Assembly: GCA_907163375.1 (NCBI GenBank)
Contig: CAJQUW010005322.1
Span: 1-64,000, forward strand
Length of the DNA: 64,000 nt
Source: Prostheceraeus crozeri
Lineage: Eukaryota; Platyhelminthes; Polycladida; Euryleptidae
Direction of reading: 5' to 3'
Shown: piece by piece, positions 40,241 through 52,776 of the stretch
Numbering within the stretch: position 1 is the first letter of the stretch
How the letters are laid out: each line of letters starts with the position of its first letter
Made by a program: the position numbers and the translations under genes
Notes under the pieces: model-generated
Database searches by the model: none
What the model was told of the DNA's origin: nothing
The model's input: only the letters and a program-made list of their open reading frames with translations

Positions 40241-42314
40241 CTGCTGGCTAACTCCAATTTCTTGCCCAAGTATTTTCAGCGGCCGTTGATGTAAACAAAA
40301 AATCGCGGCTTTAGTGCAAGTAAAGGTGAATGATTGAAAGCGGGAAGTCTTTCCCTAATCTAGATCTGTGGTTGTCGTACGCTGTGGTCATTTCTCTCCT
40401 TCTCGTGGAATAATGGAGGTTATTCTAACCACAGAATTAGATTCTGTGATTCTAACCTATAATTTTAGACGCAAACCACGTATTACAAAAATTGTTCCTA
40501 GCGTTGTTCTTTTTAGGCTCGCAATATAATTTCCGCGTTGTCTGATGTATGATTCAGATTCTTTGAAGTATATATTAAAGCAACATGAATGATGTTTACT
40601 GTTGTTCACTTCGTCATGTTTAAATTTCGTGTTTATATGTTTAACTGCTGTGCAGATCACACAAGCCGTTTAACAAATAATTTCATAAAAAAGTTGAACC
40701 ATTTTCATATGTAGTTTTCGTGTTGAATTTACTTTCTTAAGTGGTCAGTTGTGGCCAGTAGGCTTTCCGAAAGATAATTGAGAGTTTTCTTTGATGCAGG
40801 ATTTTAGCATCAAGAAGACCGAATTTTTCCATGAGAACTGTCAAACAGTGTGAGCTATCATTCAACTTCATGTTAAGATTTGTTGAATGTACAAAAAGAT
40901 ACAGTGCTAATAACATTTACCGAAAAAAAGTTATGTCTTCTACTAGATTTGTTATTATGCGTTCTGTCACGGATGTTTAGATAGCAGTATTTTAAAAATT
41001 CACATGCTTTCCGCATCATATTTTGCCACAGTTATGCCTTATCTAGTAAGAATTTACTTCGGACTTCCTGCAGGCAATGTTGTGAAACATAACATTCTTA
41101 TCGCCGTGGTTTTTAGTTAAGCAATTCAATTTCCGCGGGATCTGATGTATGCCTATTAGATTCTTTGAAGTAATTATTAAAGCAGTCTGAATGATATTTA
41201 CCTTTGTTCACTTCGTCATATTCAAATGGCATGTATATATGTTTAAATGTTATGTAGAACATACATTTACTTTATGTTGCACACTGATGTCAATATGCGA
41301 ACTTCACAAGACGATCAATGACCTACAACCTTTGGATGTAACTTAATCCTTTAATTGTAATGTTTTAGAAACTCAATTAAGACTGGTTGAGGGGTGCAAA
41401 GTCTCAAATTTCAGCGCCAACTTTTAGGCTACCTTCTATTGGCTCGGTCTAGAGATTTCGTCTTATCGGCATTGAGGTGCAGTTCTACGCGTAGAAGTAG
41501 TGAAGAAAAAAATTGTTGCGATATGGTGCTTTCCCCATCATATTTTGTCACAGTGGTGGAAGAGGGTGAGATCGGCTGACACCAATCTTTTCTGGATTGG
41601 TGATAGGAAAAGCAGAGGGTTCCTTAAAACGCAGAGTGAAAGAGAACCGAAATGCCGCCCACCGGTCAATCATATTCTCGCTAAGTAGCTCTCAAAGTGT
41701 GGAATCCGCTTTTCTAGTAAAATATTAAGTGGCCGAATATCTCTCTTCTAAAAGGTATCAAAATGTCCCCATTCTTTAGTTTAGGAGTTTGGGAAATTGT
41801 TGTTGAAATTCAAAGTTGATATTCTTGATTTATCATTAAAAGTAGGTTTAATCGCCATCCACTGTGCTGAGAAAATTCGCTGAAATGCTAGGTCTACTCA
41901 ACAAAAGTTATGTCTCCTATCAGTATTATTAGGTCGAATGACGAAATTCTATATTAGTTTAAAAGTTTCGCCATTTTATGGATAGCTAGGCTCTACCTTG
42001 ATTCTCGAAATTATAGTTTAGTGTTCAGTTTGTAGTTTTAAAGTCAGGGTTAATAAGAAAATGCACTTTTTACACACGTTCAGGTCAGCATCCTTTTTCG
42101 GAAGAATATTTCATGGTGCCTCATCGCAAAGTTTTCATTTAGCATGACGTCGTTTTCAATGCACGATACCAGTAAGCAACGCATTCTGGTACATCAATCA
42201 ACATGCACAGAAAATACTGCTTTCATATGATTGATTAATCCATGACTTAGGTCGAATGTATGAATTGTTGTTATGACAGACATTCAGTCACAATGCAAAC
42301 TGTTTTGTAAATGT
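40241..42314. other. Non-coding stretch with an internal duplication
   Basis: A ~155-bp segment at about 40510-40665 recurs at about 41113-41268 (shared: TCTGATGTATG, GATTCTTTGAAGTA, TTCACTTCGTCAT, TATATGTTTAA), roughly 603 bp apart. A further shared piece is CATCATATTTTGCCACAG near 41017 and CATCATATTTTGTCACAG near 41536. No gene is supported. Confidence 0.5.
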
Positions 42315-43453
42315 AGTCAAACCTCGCTTAGCGACCGTCGCGCTTTAACGACCGGTCTTTCTAGGAACCGAACGATTAGATTGGAAATCCCACATATTGA
42401 AGTCTCGATATAACGACCCTTCGGTATAATAACCGTCGCGCCTTGCGACCGGTTTTTTTCAGGAACGAACTGACCATTTTCTCTCGATAGAGCGACCACG
42501 TGCTACTCCAAAATATTGACAAAATGTCAAAATATGTCCTTATTCTGTTTATTTCATGATGTTATTTTGATTGGGATGGATGGACGTAACGCTATGATGC
42601 TATCATCTTCGGGATGGAGTTTAGTCCTTTAATTGCTGACAACTGGAATATAAATCAGTAATTTTTTTAACTCAATTGACACCTTAAGTAGTCATCAATT
42701 ATGTGGATAAGAAGCTCTATCACTGACCGCAACACCTGACACGCATTAACAGGGCCTACTTGATTCTTACATTAAGAAAGTGATATCCTTTCATTTTTTT
42801 AATTGTACTTTATGAATATGTACACTCCTTCACAAACTGCCGTTTTTTGTCGTCTATTCATTAAAAGTGTAATCTTGACCATTTCACCATCGCCGATGTC
42901 AAGATTCCCTTCGAAAATTAATAGTTAATGGTGAAAAGTCTCCCCCACTGTTTTTATCCACATGTTATTCAAAATGATGGCATACGGTAAAACGATGTAC
43001 GCAGGCAAGATGACTCAATGTATTCTTATAATTGTTATGATAAGGTGTCCGGTTAGTGAGGATAGTTATTAGTTCATTCACAAGCTACTGCTATCCAGAT
43101 GTAAAATCTTATTAATGAAAGTTTCCTGTCATTGACCATTTTTTCATCAAAGAAAAGTGAATCTATTAATGACCGAAGCGGTGCTTGAAGGAAGCAGTCA
43201 AATGTTCTTTGAGCTTTGCAGACAGGTCCACACGTTGTGAAACTAATAAAATATTGTAGATGAAGATTTTTAACTAAAGAACAGTGCATTTTTTCATGAT
43301 ATTGTGATCTGGTAGTGGTCGTAGCAGCATGAAACAACCCAAAACATTTTACTTAATTTTCATACTACTCAACAATTAGCGTCAATGATAATCTCTTGGT
43401 ATTGCGACCGTTTTTAGCAAAACCGAGCGCGGTCGCAATGTCGAGGTTTGACT
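42315..43453. mobile_element. Non-autonomous pogo/Tc1-like element
   Basis: The ends are inverted: AGTCAAACCTCG at 42315 and CGAGGTTTGACT ending at 43453. Subterminal AGCGACCGTCGCGC, TTTAACGACCGG and CGCGGTCGCAATG motifs follow on both sides. Inside I see no transposase. TIR style and GCGACC subterminal motifs are like pogo/Tigger elements; the exact TA duplication is not clear. Confidence 0.65.
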
Positions 43454-45065
43454 CTGCATAGTCTCAGATTTGCAATTAGTAAGTTACTGAAATTTAGTCG
43501 AAATTTAAATAATATAATTGCAAATCTCGAATTTACCCTGGCATGGCTGCGACTTTAAATAGTGAGTTGTGTCGATGTTGACATATGTGAACTAGGGATT
43601 CTGATGATTCCTGATATTGGATGAAATGCCAGCTATTCAGGTTTGCTCTATTTTTCAACTGAATTTGGAACTCAATATTTAATCATTCTATTTACATTGT
43701 GCATAGTTTCATTTTCGTGGCTTGCTTCGAGACAAATCCCATTTACATATACATTTTTTTCTGACACAATGTTCTGCCACTGTGTGATTAACATACATGT
43801 ATTACTTCATCGCAGCTACTTGTGCATATTTTTAAGGATTGATCCATATTGCCGACATTAAACACAGTAATCTCGGCTCAAAACAAAATTATTTCAGGTT
43901 CTCCAAATTCTCAAACTCCGTGGACGACAGTGGATAAATCATCGGTTGGTCATAACATCAACTTATCACTGATTTGGCCAAGTGTTCAAAATGCTGTATC
44001 ACGACGCGATTTTGTTGACTGTTACCGAAAATGGAATTATTATTGAATCTCTCATTTCGACTTGAAACCCTTTCGAACCTTGAGAGAGGTGAGCATGAAA
44101 TAAGTAAGTAGTACTAGATTTCGTTGCACTGGTATGTAATAATTGAAATGAAATCTGGTCGATGTGAAATAATAGCTTGAATTTGATGAAATCGACTTCG
44201 AGCAGTCCGAGAATTTGAAGCTGGTAACTTGTAATGGTGTCTATTATTGCGGTAAATCAAGAGTGCCCAGATTCATCAAAATAAAAAGCATTTCCATTCT
44301 TTATTTAGATTATATTGCTGTCGGCTTCCAGACGCACATTGATTTTAATCAATCTACTCATTCATTAATTCTTTTACTCTTGTGAAATTTACTATTGAAT
44401 GTACGATATAGGCTACACAGTTATGACTTGCTTGATTTTAAAATCTTCATACAGATATGTCTTATTGTATACTTGCCAGCTGGAAAATCAAAAGTAGGCT
44501 TACTTATTCTGGTTATCTTACATTCAACTTTTCCTGTATTGCCCTCGCAGATATGGAATTTCTGCAATGAAATCTCTCATTAATAGAATTGTAAATGCGG
44601 AGGGGCCGGCATATAAGACATAGAAATTTTCTTCGACCATTCATTGAAAATGCATGGAATTATAAAGCAACTACTATATACTATGTCGTTGAATCGAAAT
44701 CGCGGTCTAGGCGATCCTAGGCATCTTGGGAGATGTAGCAAAAGTAGACTACCCGTGTTCTATTTCATTTCAACTGCCCAGGGCTCTTCTATGAGAATCA
44801 TTTTTCAATTTGCTTTACAAATTTGCTTTTCAATTTGCTCGTGCTAATCAGTGTCGATGACATCTGCTAGAACATTGGTTTTAGGCTCTAAAATTGCACA
44901 ATGATAAAGATTCTTAACTATAATGCTTATTAGATTGAAGAGCTTTGCCGTTTCCATAAAATATGACCAGTGCGGGAACTTAATAGACACGTAAATATTT
45001 TAATTAACAGTAACAAGGAAATATTCGGTCGCTGAAACTATCTAATTAAGCCTAATTTATTCTAG
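43454..45065. other. Non-coding stretch, possibly 5' part of the DUF4806-like locus
   Basis: AT-rich. A splice-acceptor-like TTATTTCAG ends at 43898 and is followed by an open stretch to 44045, but it shows no known motif. Nothing else is supported. Confidence 0.35.
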
Positions 45066-45234
45066 GTCCGTCGTCTCTCCGTTATCGGTGGAAGGAATGA
45101 ATATGATTTGGTGAAAAGAATATTCGACACGCTGTTATCGCACAACGAACAGTTGCAGTGCAACTTAGATGGGAGGAGCGGATCCAAAGGATCTAAGTTT
45201 GGGTTGAAAGGCCCATTCTTACAGCTAGTTTTCG
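45066..45234 (+). CDS. DUF4806-like gene, penultimate exon
   Basis: 169 bp bounded by a TCTAG acceptor and a GTAAGT donor, open in one frame: VRRLSVIGGRNEYDLVKRIF, DTLLSHNEQLQCNLDGRSGS, KGSKFGLKGPFLQLVF. The order (helical start, N.DGR.G.KG..F, then helix) is that of DUF4806, an uncharacterised domain often found in invertebrate nuclear or transposon-associated proteins. Its codon use is less AT-rich than the flanks. The phase of its end fits the exon at 46865. Upstream exons could not be identified. Confidence 0.5.
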
Positions 45235-46864
45235 GTAAGTTAAGATGTCAAGACTAAAAAACAAACCCTGAATTAATGTCTGCTTTGTTGCATGTTAACA
45301 TGATCAGATGCACATTGCTAGTGGTTATTTGATTTCCGAATTATTCAGTTATAATGTTTTGTGATGTTCCATCCTAGAAATTTAATTTTCGTTTATCTAG
45401 TTCATTCGGTTTTCGTTATTGTATTCGGTTTTGCGTATTTTTAATATTTCATTATTGTTTGATAATTGAAAAAGACTGTGGAAGCATTATTGGAAAATTA
45501 CCGTCATTTATTTGATAAGCAGTTAGCAATTTTAATTGTGCAAATAATGTTTCTCAGTTACTTGCATAATATTTTCAATAAGTTTGTAGCCAGAGTAGAA
45601 AATGATTGTATATGTATAAATAGTAGACTAAGCATGTTATTGTACCGGTCTATGAAATTTATCAGCTTATTACATATGCGCAATAGTTTACCTGCATAAA
45701 TTTACTCGGCCTGCGTAAAAAATGCAAATTTGCCGCGTATGACCACTGAGAGGCAGTTTTTGAGATCTATCGTACAATGCTTTAATCGCGTTGTTCTTAT
45801 AAGAATAGGGACTGTAGGAGTGGTTATGAGTATACAATAATGTATTTGTTTCTTTTATACAATTGGTTTCAAATTTGCCATTTTTATGAAAATTATCATA
45901 TCTAGAAAATTAATTGAGTTATTTATCGGTTCTTTTTTATGGTAAGATGAAGTGGTGAATCAACAGCATTTAACCGTTCTAAAAAAAGTGTGGGTTTCGG
46001 TTGCAGACCGAAAAGACAGTTAAAATGTCATCCATGTACGAATGCATGATGTGGTTCTCCACGTACCCGGACAGACCGTAGAGAGAATCGAAAATTTCTT
46101 GAGTACCCGAAGAAATTTTCGATTCTCTCAACAGTCATCCATGTACTTAATGTAAAAAACCGACATTGCTTCCTATAATGTCTAATGAGAATTCAACTAC
46201 AGGAGGTTCAATGGAGGATCCCGTGCTCATTCCTTCTTTTTGCGGGTAGTTTTCATAGTGAAACAGGTCTATTATTATCTGTTTAGATAAACAAACACGT
46301 GAAAGGTCGACTCCCATCTAAAATCGTTTCATATTGATATCCCCGACAAAGGCAATTTTAAAGTACTCATTTATTGAAAATTTTCTTTATGAAAATACGG
46401 TATTCTTATAGCGCACAATACAAAAGTTTCAAGGTGCTCAATGTACGCTCTCATGCGCACTCCTTACTTACTTCCCCGTTTTTCGTCCTTGTCCACGCTG
46501 AACGGGGGTCAGTTTGCGCAGTACATACACAAAATTTGTTCAACCATTCTACATGAAGTCATTTCTTCATTCGCATTGTTTCATGAACAATTGTAACAAA
46601 TCACAACCACCTTTCTTGCATTGATTTTTCTTTCCATTAAGTCCTGTATATATTGTATCATTGTTATTGATTGTTGTCACGGTCACTGATGATGGCATCT
46701 TGTCTACTGAAACATGTCTGCGAATACATTATCTCCGATGAATTTTAATCAAGTGGGATCATGTCCACCGGATATTTTAAATTTTTATCTTGAAATATGA
46801 AAACGACACCATTTCAGCGACATAGCAGCTATGTGGGTTTAAAATGGTACCATTTCCGTTACAG
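45235..46864 (+). other. Presumed intron of the DUF4806-like gene
   Basis: GTAAGT at 45235 and CAG at 46862-46864 bound about 1.63 kb. It contains a perfect hairpin (46081-46129) and no supported gene. Confidence 0.4.
46081..46129. repeat. Perfect 20-bp inverted repeat with 9-nt loop
   Basis: GAGAGAATCGAAAATTTCTT (46081-46100) is followed by GAGTACCCG and then its exact reverse complement (46110-46129). The direct repeat GTCATCCATGTAC flanks it near 46026 and 46133. It may be the core of a small fold-back element. Confidence 0.85.
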
Positions 46865-46986
46865 ATTCTGTGAAGAAACAGCAGTTTCCAACGATAACTT
46901 CCAAGAATTTTGAGGAGATCTCCATCAGGTATCTGCGTTGTACAAGGGACCGCAAAGGTGGGCGGCGACAACGAGAGTTTAGATGA
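46865..46986 (+). CDS. DUF4806-like gene, terminal exon
   Basis: It follows a CCGTTACAG acceptor. With the single leftover base of the previous exon it reads DSVKKQQFPTITSKNFEEIS, then IRYLRCTRDRKGGRRQREFR and stop TGA at 46984. DUF4806 domains end in a similar T..e.e..i...L..a.dR segment, so phase and content support one gene with the exon at 45066-45234. A host gene or an old transposon-borne ORF are both possible. No polyadenylation signal was assigned. Confidence 0.5.
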
Positions 46987-47284
46987 AGGAGGCGGAGGCC
47001 CAAGCGCAGTTAAGTCACAGTGATTTATCTGACTCGGACTAAGTGGACTCGGACTATTGAGTGGTCTTCTCTGACCTTCACTTTCATAGATGCGCTACGC
47101 GCGCCAGTAACATCGCCTGATGAACCGTTGAATTTCAAGTTTTATTCAACTTATTTTTATGAAAATGTTTATTGAGGCTATATGAAGCTTTATGACAGAT
47201 TTCATCGGAGATTAGTTCTTTATGCTTCCTGTTTAGATTATATTCCGGGTATTATCACCTCTGTACCCATGACTCAGAAAATGA

Positions 47285-47805
47285 AGAAATTCATCTTCAT
47301 TAATAATTTTCTTATTAGTTGAAACTAATGAATTTTTAAGTCTTTGTGCACAAAAATTAATAAATTATGTCAAGATATATTTCGCCGATCTGACTTTATC
47401 AATTGAAATAGAAAGAAATCATATGAAAAAATTCGGGAAATCAAATGCCAAATCATTCGAAATCTCTACGAAATTACAAACTGTACACATATACCACAGT
47501 TCAGTGATTGTTGTAGTTCTGTCAGTACAACAACAATCAATAAACTTTGGTATATGTGTATATTTGGTAGATGTCGACATTGACATTGATGGTTTGTAAT
47601 TTTGTACAGAGATTTCAAATGATTTAGCTTTTGATTTCGAAAATTTTTACTTAGGACTTCTTTCTATCTCAATTGATGAGACCAGATCGACGAAATAAAT
47701 TTTGTCATAATTTATTGATTTTTGTGCGTAGAAAGACTGAAGAATAATAATATTTCATTGATTTCAACTATAAAGGAAAATGATATCAGAATCTTTCTTT
47801 GCCAG
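47285..47805. repeat. Long palindromic element (MITE-like)
   Basis: Two imperfect arms of about 220-250 bp are inverted around 47518. Matching pairs include TAGTTGAAACTAATGAA with its complement near 47757, and ACACATATACCACAGTT with AACTTTGGTATATGTGT. ATTGATTGTTGT/ACAACAATCAAT form the centre. AT-rich, without coding potential. Confidence 0.7.
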
Positions 47806-48830
47806 ATCAATAAAAATTGCCAAGAATTACAAATATTATAATTATTATCTGCCTTTCAGATTTTTCCAGGTTGCTTGATAATCATAATTCGTATCCAGAT
47901 TAATTATCTTTCCTGTAATTGCAGGTGAGACATAGTCGTGAATTTACTATCATTACCGCGTAGCTGTTATTATTTTGCAATCTTAAACTGCAGCTTCTGT
48001 AAAAAAGTCACGTCAATTTCATTTTGTCTTGTAATATATGGGAAATGTATTACTTAAAACTGTTGCTAACACATTGCTTAAATGGCATTGATAATATGCT
48101 CGAACTTAATTTCAATTTCATATCAAGTCTCTAGCTCATTCAAAATTCAACGGTTCACCCGTAATTTTTTTACTCCCTACCACGCTTCAGTATTCTTTAC
48201 CGGACAGTAATTCTAAGACTTGTTAAAATGAAATTTCTTAAATAGATGGCTTTTAGTAGATGACGCCACTTCGAGAGGAGATTGAACACTCTTCACAACA
48301 TTCGTGCTATTGTAAAGTTTTTTATTCAAGTCTAAACAATCCTTTTCTGTTAGACATCATACGATATAGTTAGATGCAGTACTTAATGGAAATATTGAAT
48401 AACTCTCTTCTAACTACTTAATAACAAATAAAAATAATAACTGTAGCTGAGGAAGACTGTAGTAGCTAAACATTAAAATACTTACTAGTTGTCCGTCATA
48501 TCCTATAGAAATGAATCGCTGTTTTTGGGTATAGTTAGTTAGTTCTTAGTAGCATTTTGAAATTTTCTGTCTGCTAGAGGTTGGATTTTTTAGATGGAGG
48601 ATTGCCTTTGAAGAGCTAATTGATCCTTTTCTGAAAAAGCCTCCGAGTTTCTCCGATGCAGCACTGATGGCAGTGTCAATTTATTTATGCTAATGCAAGA
48701 AAGGATGGCCAACTGCAGTCATGCTCATAGCTATTTAGCTATTTCTTTCATTTTTAAGTGATTATGTTGGTTGTTGGAAAACTAGGTCATCAGGTATTTC
48801 TAATAAGTGCTGTATATACACATAAATAAT
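47806..48830. other. Non-coding stretch
   Basis: AT-rich DNA with no supported gene or repeat. On the minus strand an AATAAA at about 48834-48839 may be the polyadenylation signal of the H2B gene. Confidence 0.4.
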
Positions 48831-48943
48831 TTATTCTAGAATCTCTGTGTTTGATGTCTAAATAAAATTCAGCGTGTTCATTTTGACAAGTCTCATATCA
48901 CTTTTTTAGACAAGAATTTGAGCGTTCACAGAAGCAACGGTAT

Positions 48944-49309
48944 TTACTTGGAGCCAGTGTACTTGGTGACGGCCTTCGTACCTTCACTGACGGCGTGCTT
49001 GGCCAGTTCACCAGGCAACAAAAGGCGAACAGCGGTTTGAATTTCCCGACTGGAGACAGTCGACTTCTTGTTGTAGTGAGCAAGTCGGCTGCTCTCGTTG
49101 GCAATTCGCTCGAAGATGTCGTTCACGAAGCTGTTCATGATGGACATGGCCTTGCTGGAGATCCCAGTATCGGGGTGCACCTGTCGGAGCACTTTGTAGA
49201 TGTAGATGGCATAGCTCTCCTTACGCTTGCGCTTGCGTTTCTTATCGGTCTTCGGGGCCTTAGCCTTGCTAGACTTTTTCGCAGCTTTGCCTGATACTTT
49301 TGGTGCCAT
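48944..49309 (-). CDS. H2B: Histone H2B
   Basis: A complete 121-residue core histone. The basic tail [20 protein letters not shown] and [10 protein letters not shown] is followed by the histone fold: [60 protein letters not shown] and [20 protein letters not shown], ending TKYTGSK. It packs DNA in the nucleosome as a dimer with H2A. Start and stop are unambiguous and there is no intron. No other histone gene is in the window, so it is solitary here. The 3' flank lacks the canonical GGCTCTTTTCAGAGCC-type stem-loop; AATAAA about 105 bp downstream suggests a polyadenylated message. A truncated LINE starts some 35 bp upstream and probably replaced the promoter. The residues ERIANESS and TGSK differ from the commonest animal forms. 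Confidence 0.95.
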   Translation of the reverse strand: MAPKVSGKAAKKSSKAKAPKTDKKRKRKRKESYAIYIYKVLRQVHPDTGISSKAMSIMNSFVNDIFERIANESSRLAHYNKKSTVSSREIQTAVRLLLPGELAKHAVSEGTKAVTKYTGSK

Positions 49310-49344
49310 CTTGCTGTTATTTTAAAATACTTGCATATTTTAAC

Positions 49345-50765
49345 TTAGTCAGGATAGAATCACAATCGAAATCTTCAAAGAGGCCCCAAGAGAGGTTTAC
49401 GACATCACAGTCCGTCATTTCGACAATCTTTTCCGAAGCAGGTCAATCCCAATGGAAGAGAAGCACAGCACTTTTGATTTTCAAAAAATGATAGAAGGAC
49501 GATATCGAAAATGATCACCCTATCTGGTTAATATCACAAATGGCAAAGTTATTCTCAAGAGTGCTGCTCAACAGAATCAGCAAAAAGCTTGAAGAGGGCA
49601 ACAGAGGGGAACAGGCGGGTTTTGGGACACTACTTTACTATAGACAACATGCACGTAATAACACAATTGGTCGAAAGAACACATGAATATCAAATCCCCA
49701 TGGCAATACTATTTGCGGATTTCACAAAAGCTTTTGATTCGGTAGAAACCAAAGGCAGTCGTAAATGCTCTTGGACTGCACGCCATTCCAGATGCGTATG
49801 TGTCTTTAATCGAAGAGCTTTGCACGGATTGCGTAACAGAAATATCGATAAATGACGATCCCGTTCGTGTCCCAGTTAAGAGAGGTGTAAAACAAGGAGA
49901 TGTACTTTCACCTCAGCCAGAGATTCTCAGCCACTTAAGAATCGGTACCTAGAGGTACCGACATATCTTATGGAATCAACATCAATGGTGACTGCTGCAA
50001 TATCTCATTTTTGCGTACGACATAGTTATGTTCGCTCCCTCTCCTCATGAATTGGAAGAGATGATCACTAGTCTCAACAGCATTACATCAAAATTGGGTT
50101 TAGAAATCCATCTTCACAAATCTCAGTGGATGGCAAACGATTTTTGCATCAGGCATGATGACATCAAGATGGATGGTAAACCAATAAAACAAACCATGAC
50201 TACATCTACCTCGGGCGGTCAATCAACATGAAACACGATGCGTGAAAGGAACTAACGAGAAGGGAACAATTGGGATGGTAGGCATTCAGTAAACTGCGCG
50301 ACTTACAGAAAAGTCAACTCAAAGGTGAAAGCGCATGCCTTCAACACACATGTAATACCGCCGCTGACTTGTGCTTGTGAAACATGGAGCCTCACAGAAA
50401 GGGATGGACACTTTCTTCAAGTCACCCAAAGAGCAATGGAACGACGAATAACGAGAACGCGACTGATGCAACATACATCGAATGAAGACCGTGAAGGACA
50501 TCACTGACATAGTGTACATTTCGAAAAAAGATGGGCTGGTCATGTAACAAGAAGGAGCGACAACAGATGGGTCACCAGAATAACGGAATGGAGACTTGGG
50601 GACACCAAAGACCGAGAGGTAGACCACAAATTAGGTGCGATCCGATGTTAAAGATGTACGGGATAACCTTGACCATAATTGCGAAATGCTGAAATGAATG
50701 GAGAAGATGCGACCTGCGCCGTTGGCTACTGATATTCGGTCATCAAGTAATCAAGTAAGTAAGAG
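49345..50765 (+). pseudogene. RTE-type LINE relic (RT and C-terminal region)
   Basis: Reading several frames, in order: TIEIFKEAPREVYDITVRHF, LFSRVLLNRISKKLEEGN, IDNMHVITQLVERTHEYQIP, ILFADFTKAFDSVE (RT motif A), VKQGDVLSP (motif B side), FAYDIVMFAPSPHEL (motif C, the second Asp changed), THVIPPLTCACETWSLTERD and RWAGHVTRRSDNRWVTRITE, the C-terminal region typical of RTE-like LINEs. The endonuclease is missing, so the copy is 5'-truncated. Frameshifts occur near 49755, 49860 and later. The 3' end is a short AAGT-type repeat (ATCAAGTAATCAAGTAAGTA). It lies head-to-head with the H2B gene. Confidence 0.8.
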
Positions 50766-51779
50766 ACAGAACAGAAAGCGATGGACGTAGTACCAAAGGT
50801 GTTATAGTGTTCCAATGGTGCAAAAATCAAAAAGCCTCATGGCCTATTACGAGAATGATATTTTGAACTATGCATAAGTGCATAGAATAGGGATATATAG
50901 GTAGAGTGTCGACTCAAAAAGGTATCTGTATACAGTGAAAAATTTCACATGAAAAGATTCAGTTTTTTGCGGAGACAACGCTTCCGTGGTCCAAAAAACT
51001 ATTTGAGCAGTTTTTAAAAAGTCAAAATTTTGCAAATTTATATACTACCGAGATGACGCCCTTAGTAGTGTGAAACAAGGTGGATATCAAGAGGAATGAA
51101 TATTTGCTAATAAGCATCCTAGCTATTATCTGTATTCTAATGGAATGGTATTCTAATTTCATGATCCGCATTATAATGGAAATCGACATGAAAAAAGTCG
51201 CGATCTTATTCGTGCTTTCTTGGCTGAAATTTCAAGTTTTTAATTCAGTTTTCACCGACATGATTTTATATGTGATTCACTAAATTTATGTTTCATTTCT
51301 TGAATCTGAATAGTGATGTGGACCCATTTACATCTTTCAACGTTAATTGAAATCATTGTCTTTGATTATGTGATTTTGCTCTGCCAGTGGCAGGTTGCCT
51401 GTGATATGATCACGCTTAAGAAAACACTCTTGAGGTTGAGCATGAAAGTAATAGGAAACCATCGAAATGCTAATTTAACAAACATTAAATCTTCAAGGCT
51501 GTCATGACACTGAGAATCTGTAAAATACCATCATTCCTTCTGCATTACAATCATGATCACTCAATTCCTTGGCAATTTTTTCAAAACTGCAAAAATTTGC
51601 ATAACTCATATTTGGTAACAATTATCAGCTATATCCCCCTCGAGTTCATTTAATAAAATCGAAAGTGTATACACATTGGGGATTTAATAAATGCGAAGTT
51701 ACCACTCTACGTAATATACCTACTCAATGCATTGATGTTTGAGGAATTGACTAGCAGTGCCAATATCAGATGCCTTAGG
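50766..51779. other. Non-coding stretch
   Basis: AT-rich; short hydrophobic frames only. Nothing recognised. Confidence 0.45.
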
Positions 51780-52085
51780 AAATTCACTACCAAGCTAGAA
51801 TTGGTGGTATGAGCAAAGTCAGTTTATCACGAGAGTAGACATGTTGCAATTCATTTGAGACAACCAATCGCTGATGAAATCGAAAGGCAAGTGAGAAAAA
51901 TGATATTTCAGAACCACTTACGGTTGAAGGCAGTGAATGGGCTTCACCAATAGTCTGTGTTGACAAAAACAATGGAACGTATGGGATTTGTGGGCAGGAT
52001 TGGGCGCTATTAATGGATTAATCGACTCTGGAATTTGCACGACGATTACAAAACAGGCTGAGGGACTTTTTTCCACTTCAATATA
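51780..52085 (+). pseudogene. Ty3-type RT relic
   Basis: A segment reads SEWASPIVCVDKNNGTYGIC, matching the start of Ty3/Gypsy reverse transcriptases (S.WASPIV.V.KK.G..R.C.DYR). Preceding sequence resembles the connector before RT. No LTRs are visible. An old, strongly broken fossil; only the RT start is recognisable. Confidence 0.5.
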
Positions 52086-52776
52086 TTCTTTGTTCTGTAT
52101 CATTCAATACAACACATGGAGGTCTTAGATTGTGTCTAGATAGTCCTACCCATAGCTGCATTATTTACATTTTGAGGCGTAATTTCAATACATTATTACA
52201 AATTGAAATTAATAAGAGCTTAGTTAAGCTTACATATGGTAATATTCAAGTAGCTCTTGTGAATATTGAAATATGAAACAGTTGAGCCTTCACAATCCCA
52301 TAGTTAGGATGACATGGTAGACACATGTATGAGACCGAATTATATTCTTGCGTGTGCCTAATTCTTCTAGTGTTAGAAATGCTACACACACGCCTGGAAT
52401 CCAATGTGCTACATCAAACTTTTGAATTTCAACGATTGCATTTCAAAAGAGGACGGAATAAGACAGAAAAAACTAATAATAGACGTTGGACTGGCTAAAA
52501 CATTATTGGATCACGAAAATTGTGCATAAGCTTATACTTCAAAAACCAAATACAGGCATTCGATCGCTTCATATTAATTTGAGACACTGACTGCTCGATT
52601 CACGAAGATCATTTCAGATATTTAACTAACTTATCCTTCTATCAACAATTTGATGGACTACATGAGTAGACGATGTTATGAAATGTCCGTCTTTTTTTGA
52701 GATGAATGCAATCGGATGTCTGATTCAGATTTCAGAAGCGTTTTGAATTTCAATTACATGTATGTGCTAGTGTTAG

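Noticed and set aside
43899-44045. Possible host exon after a TTATTTCAG acceptor
   Set aside because: The frame meets a stop without a donor in phase, and no domain is visible; it cannot be linked to the DUF4806-like exons.
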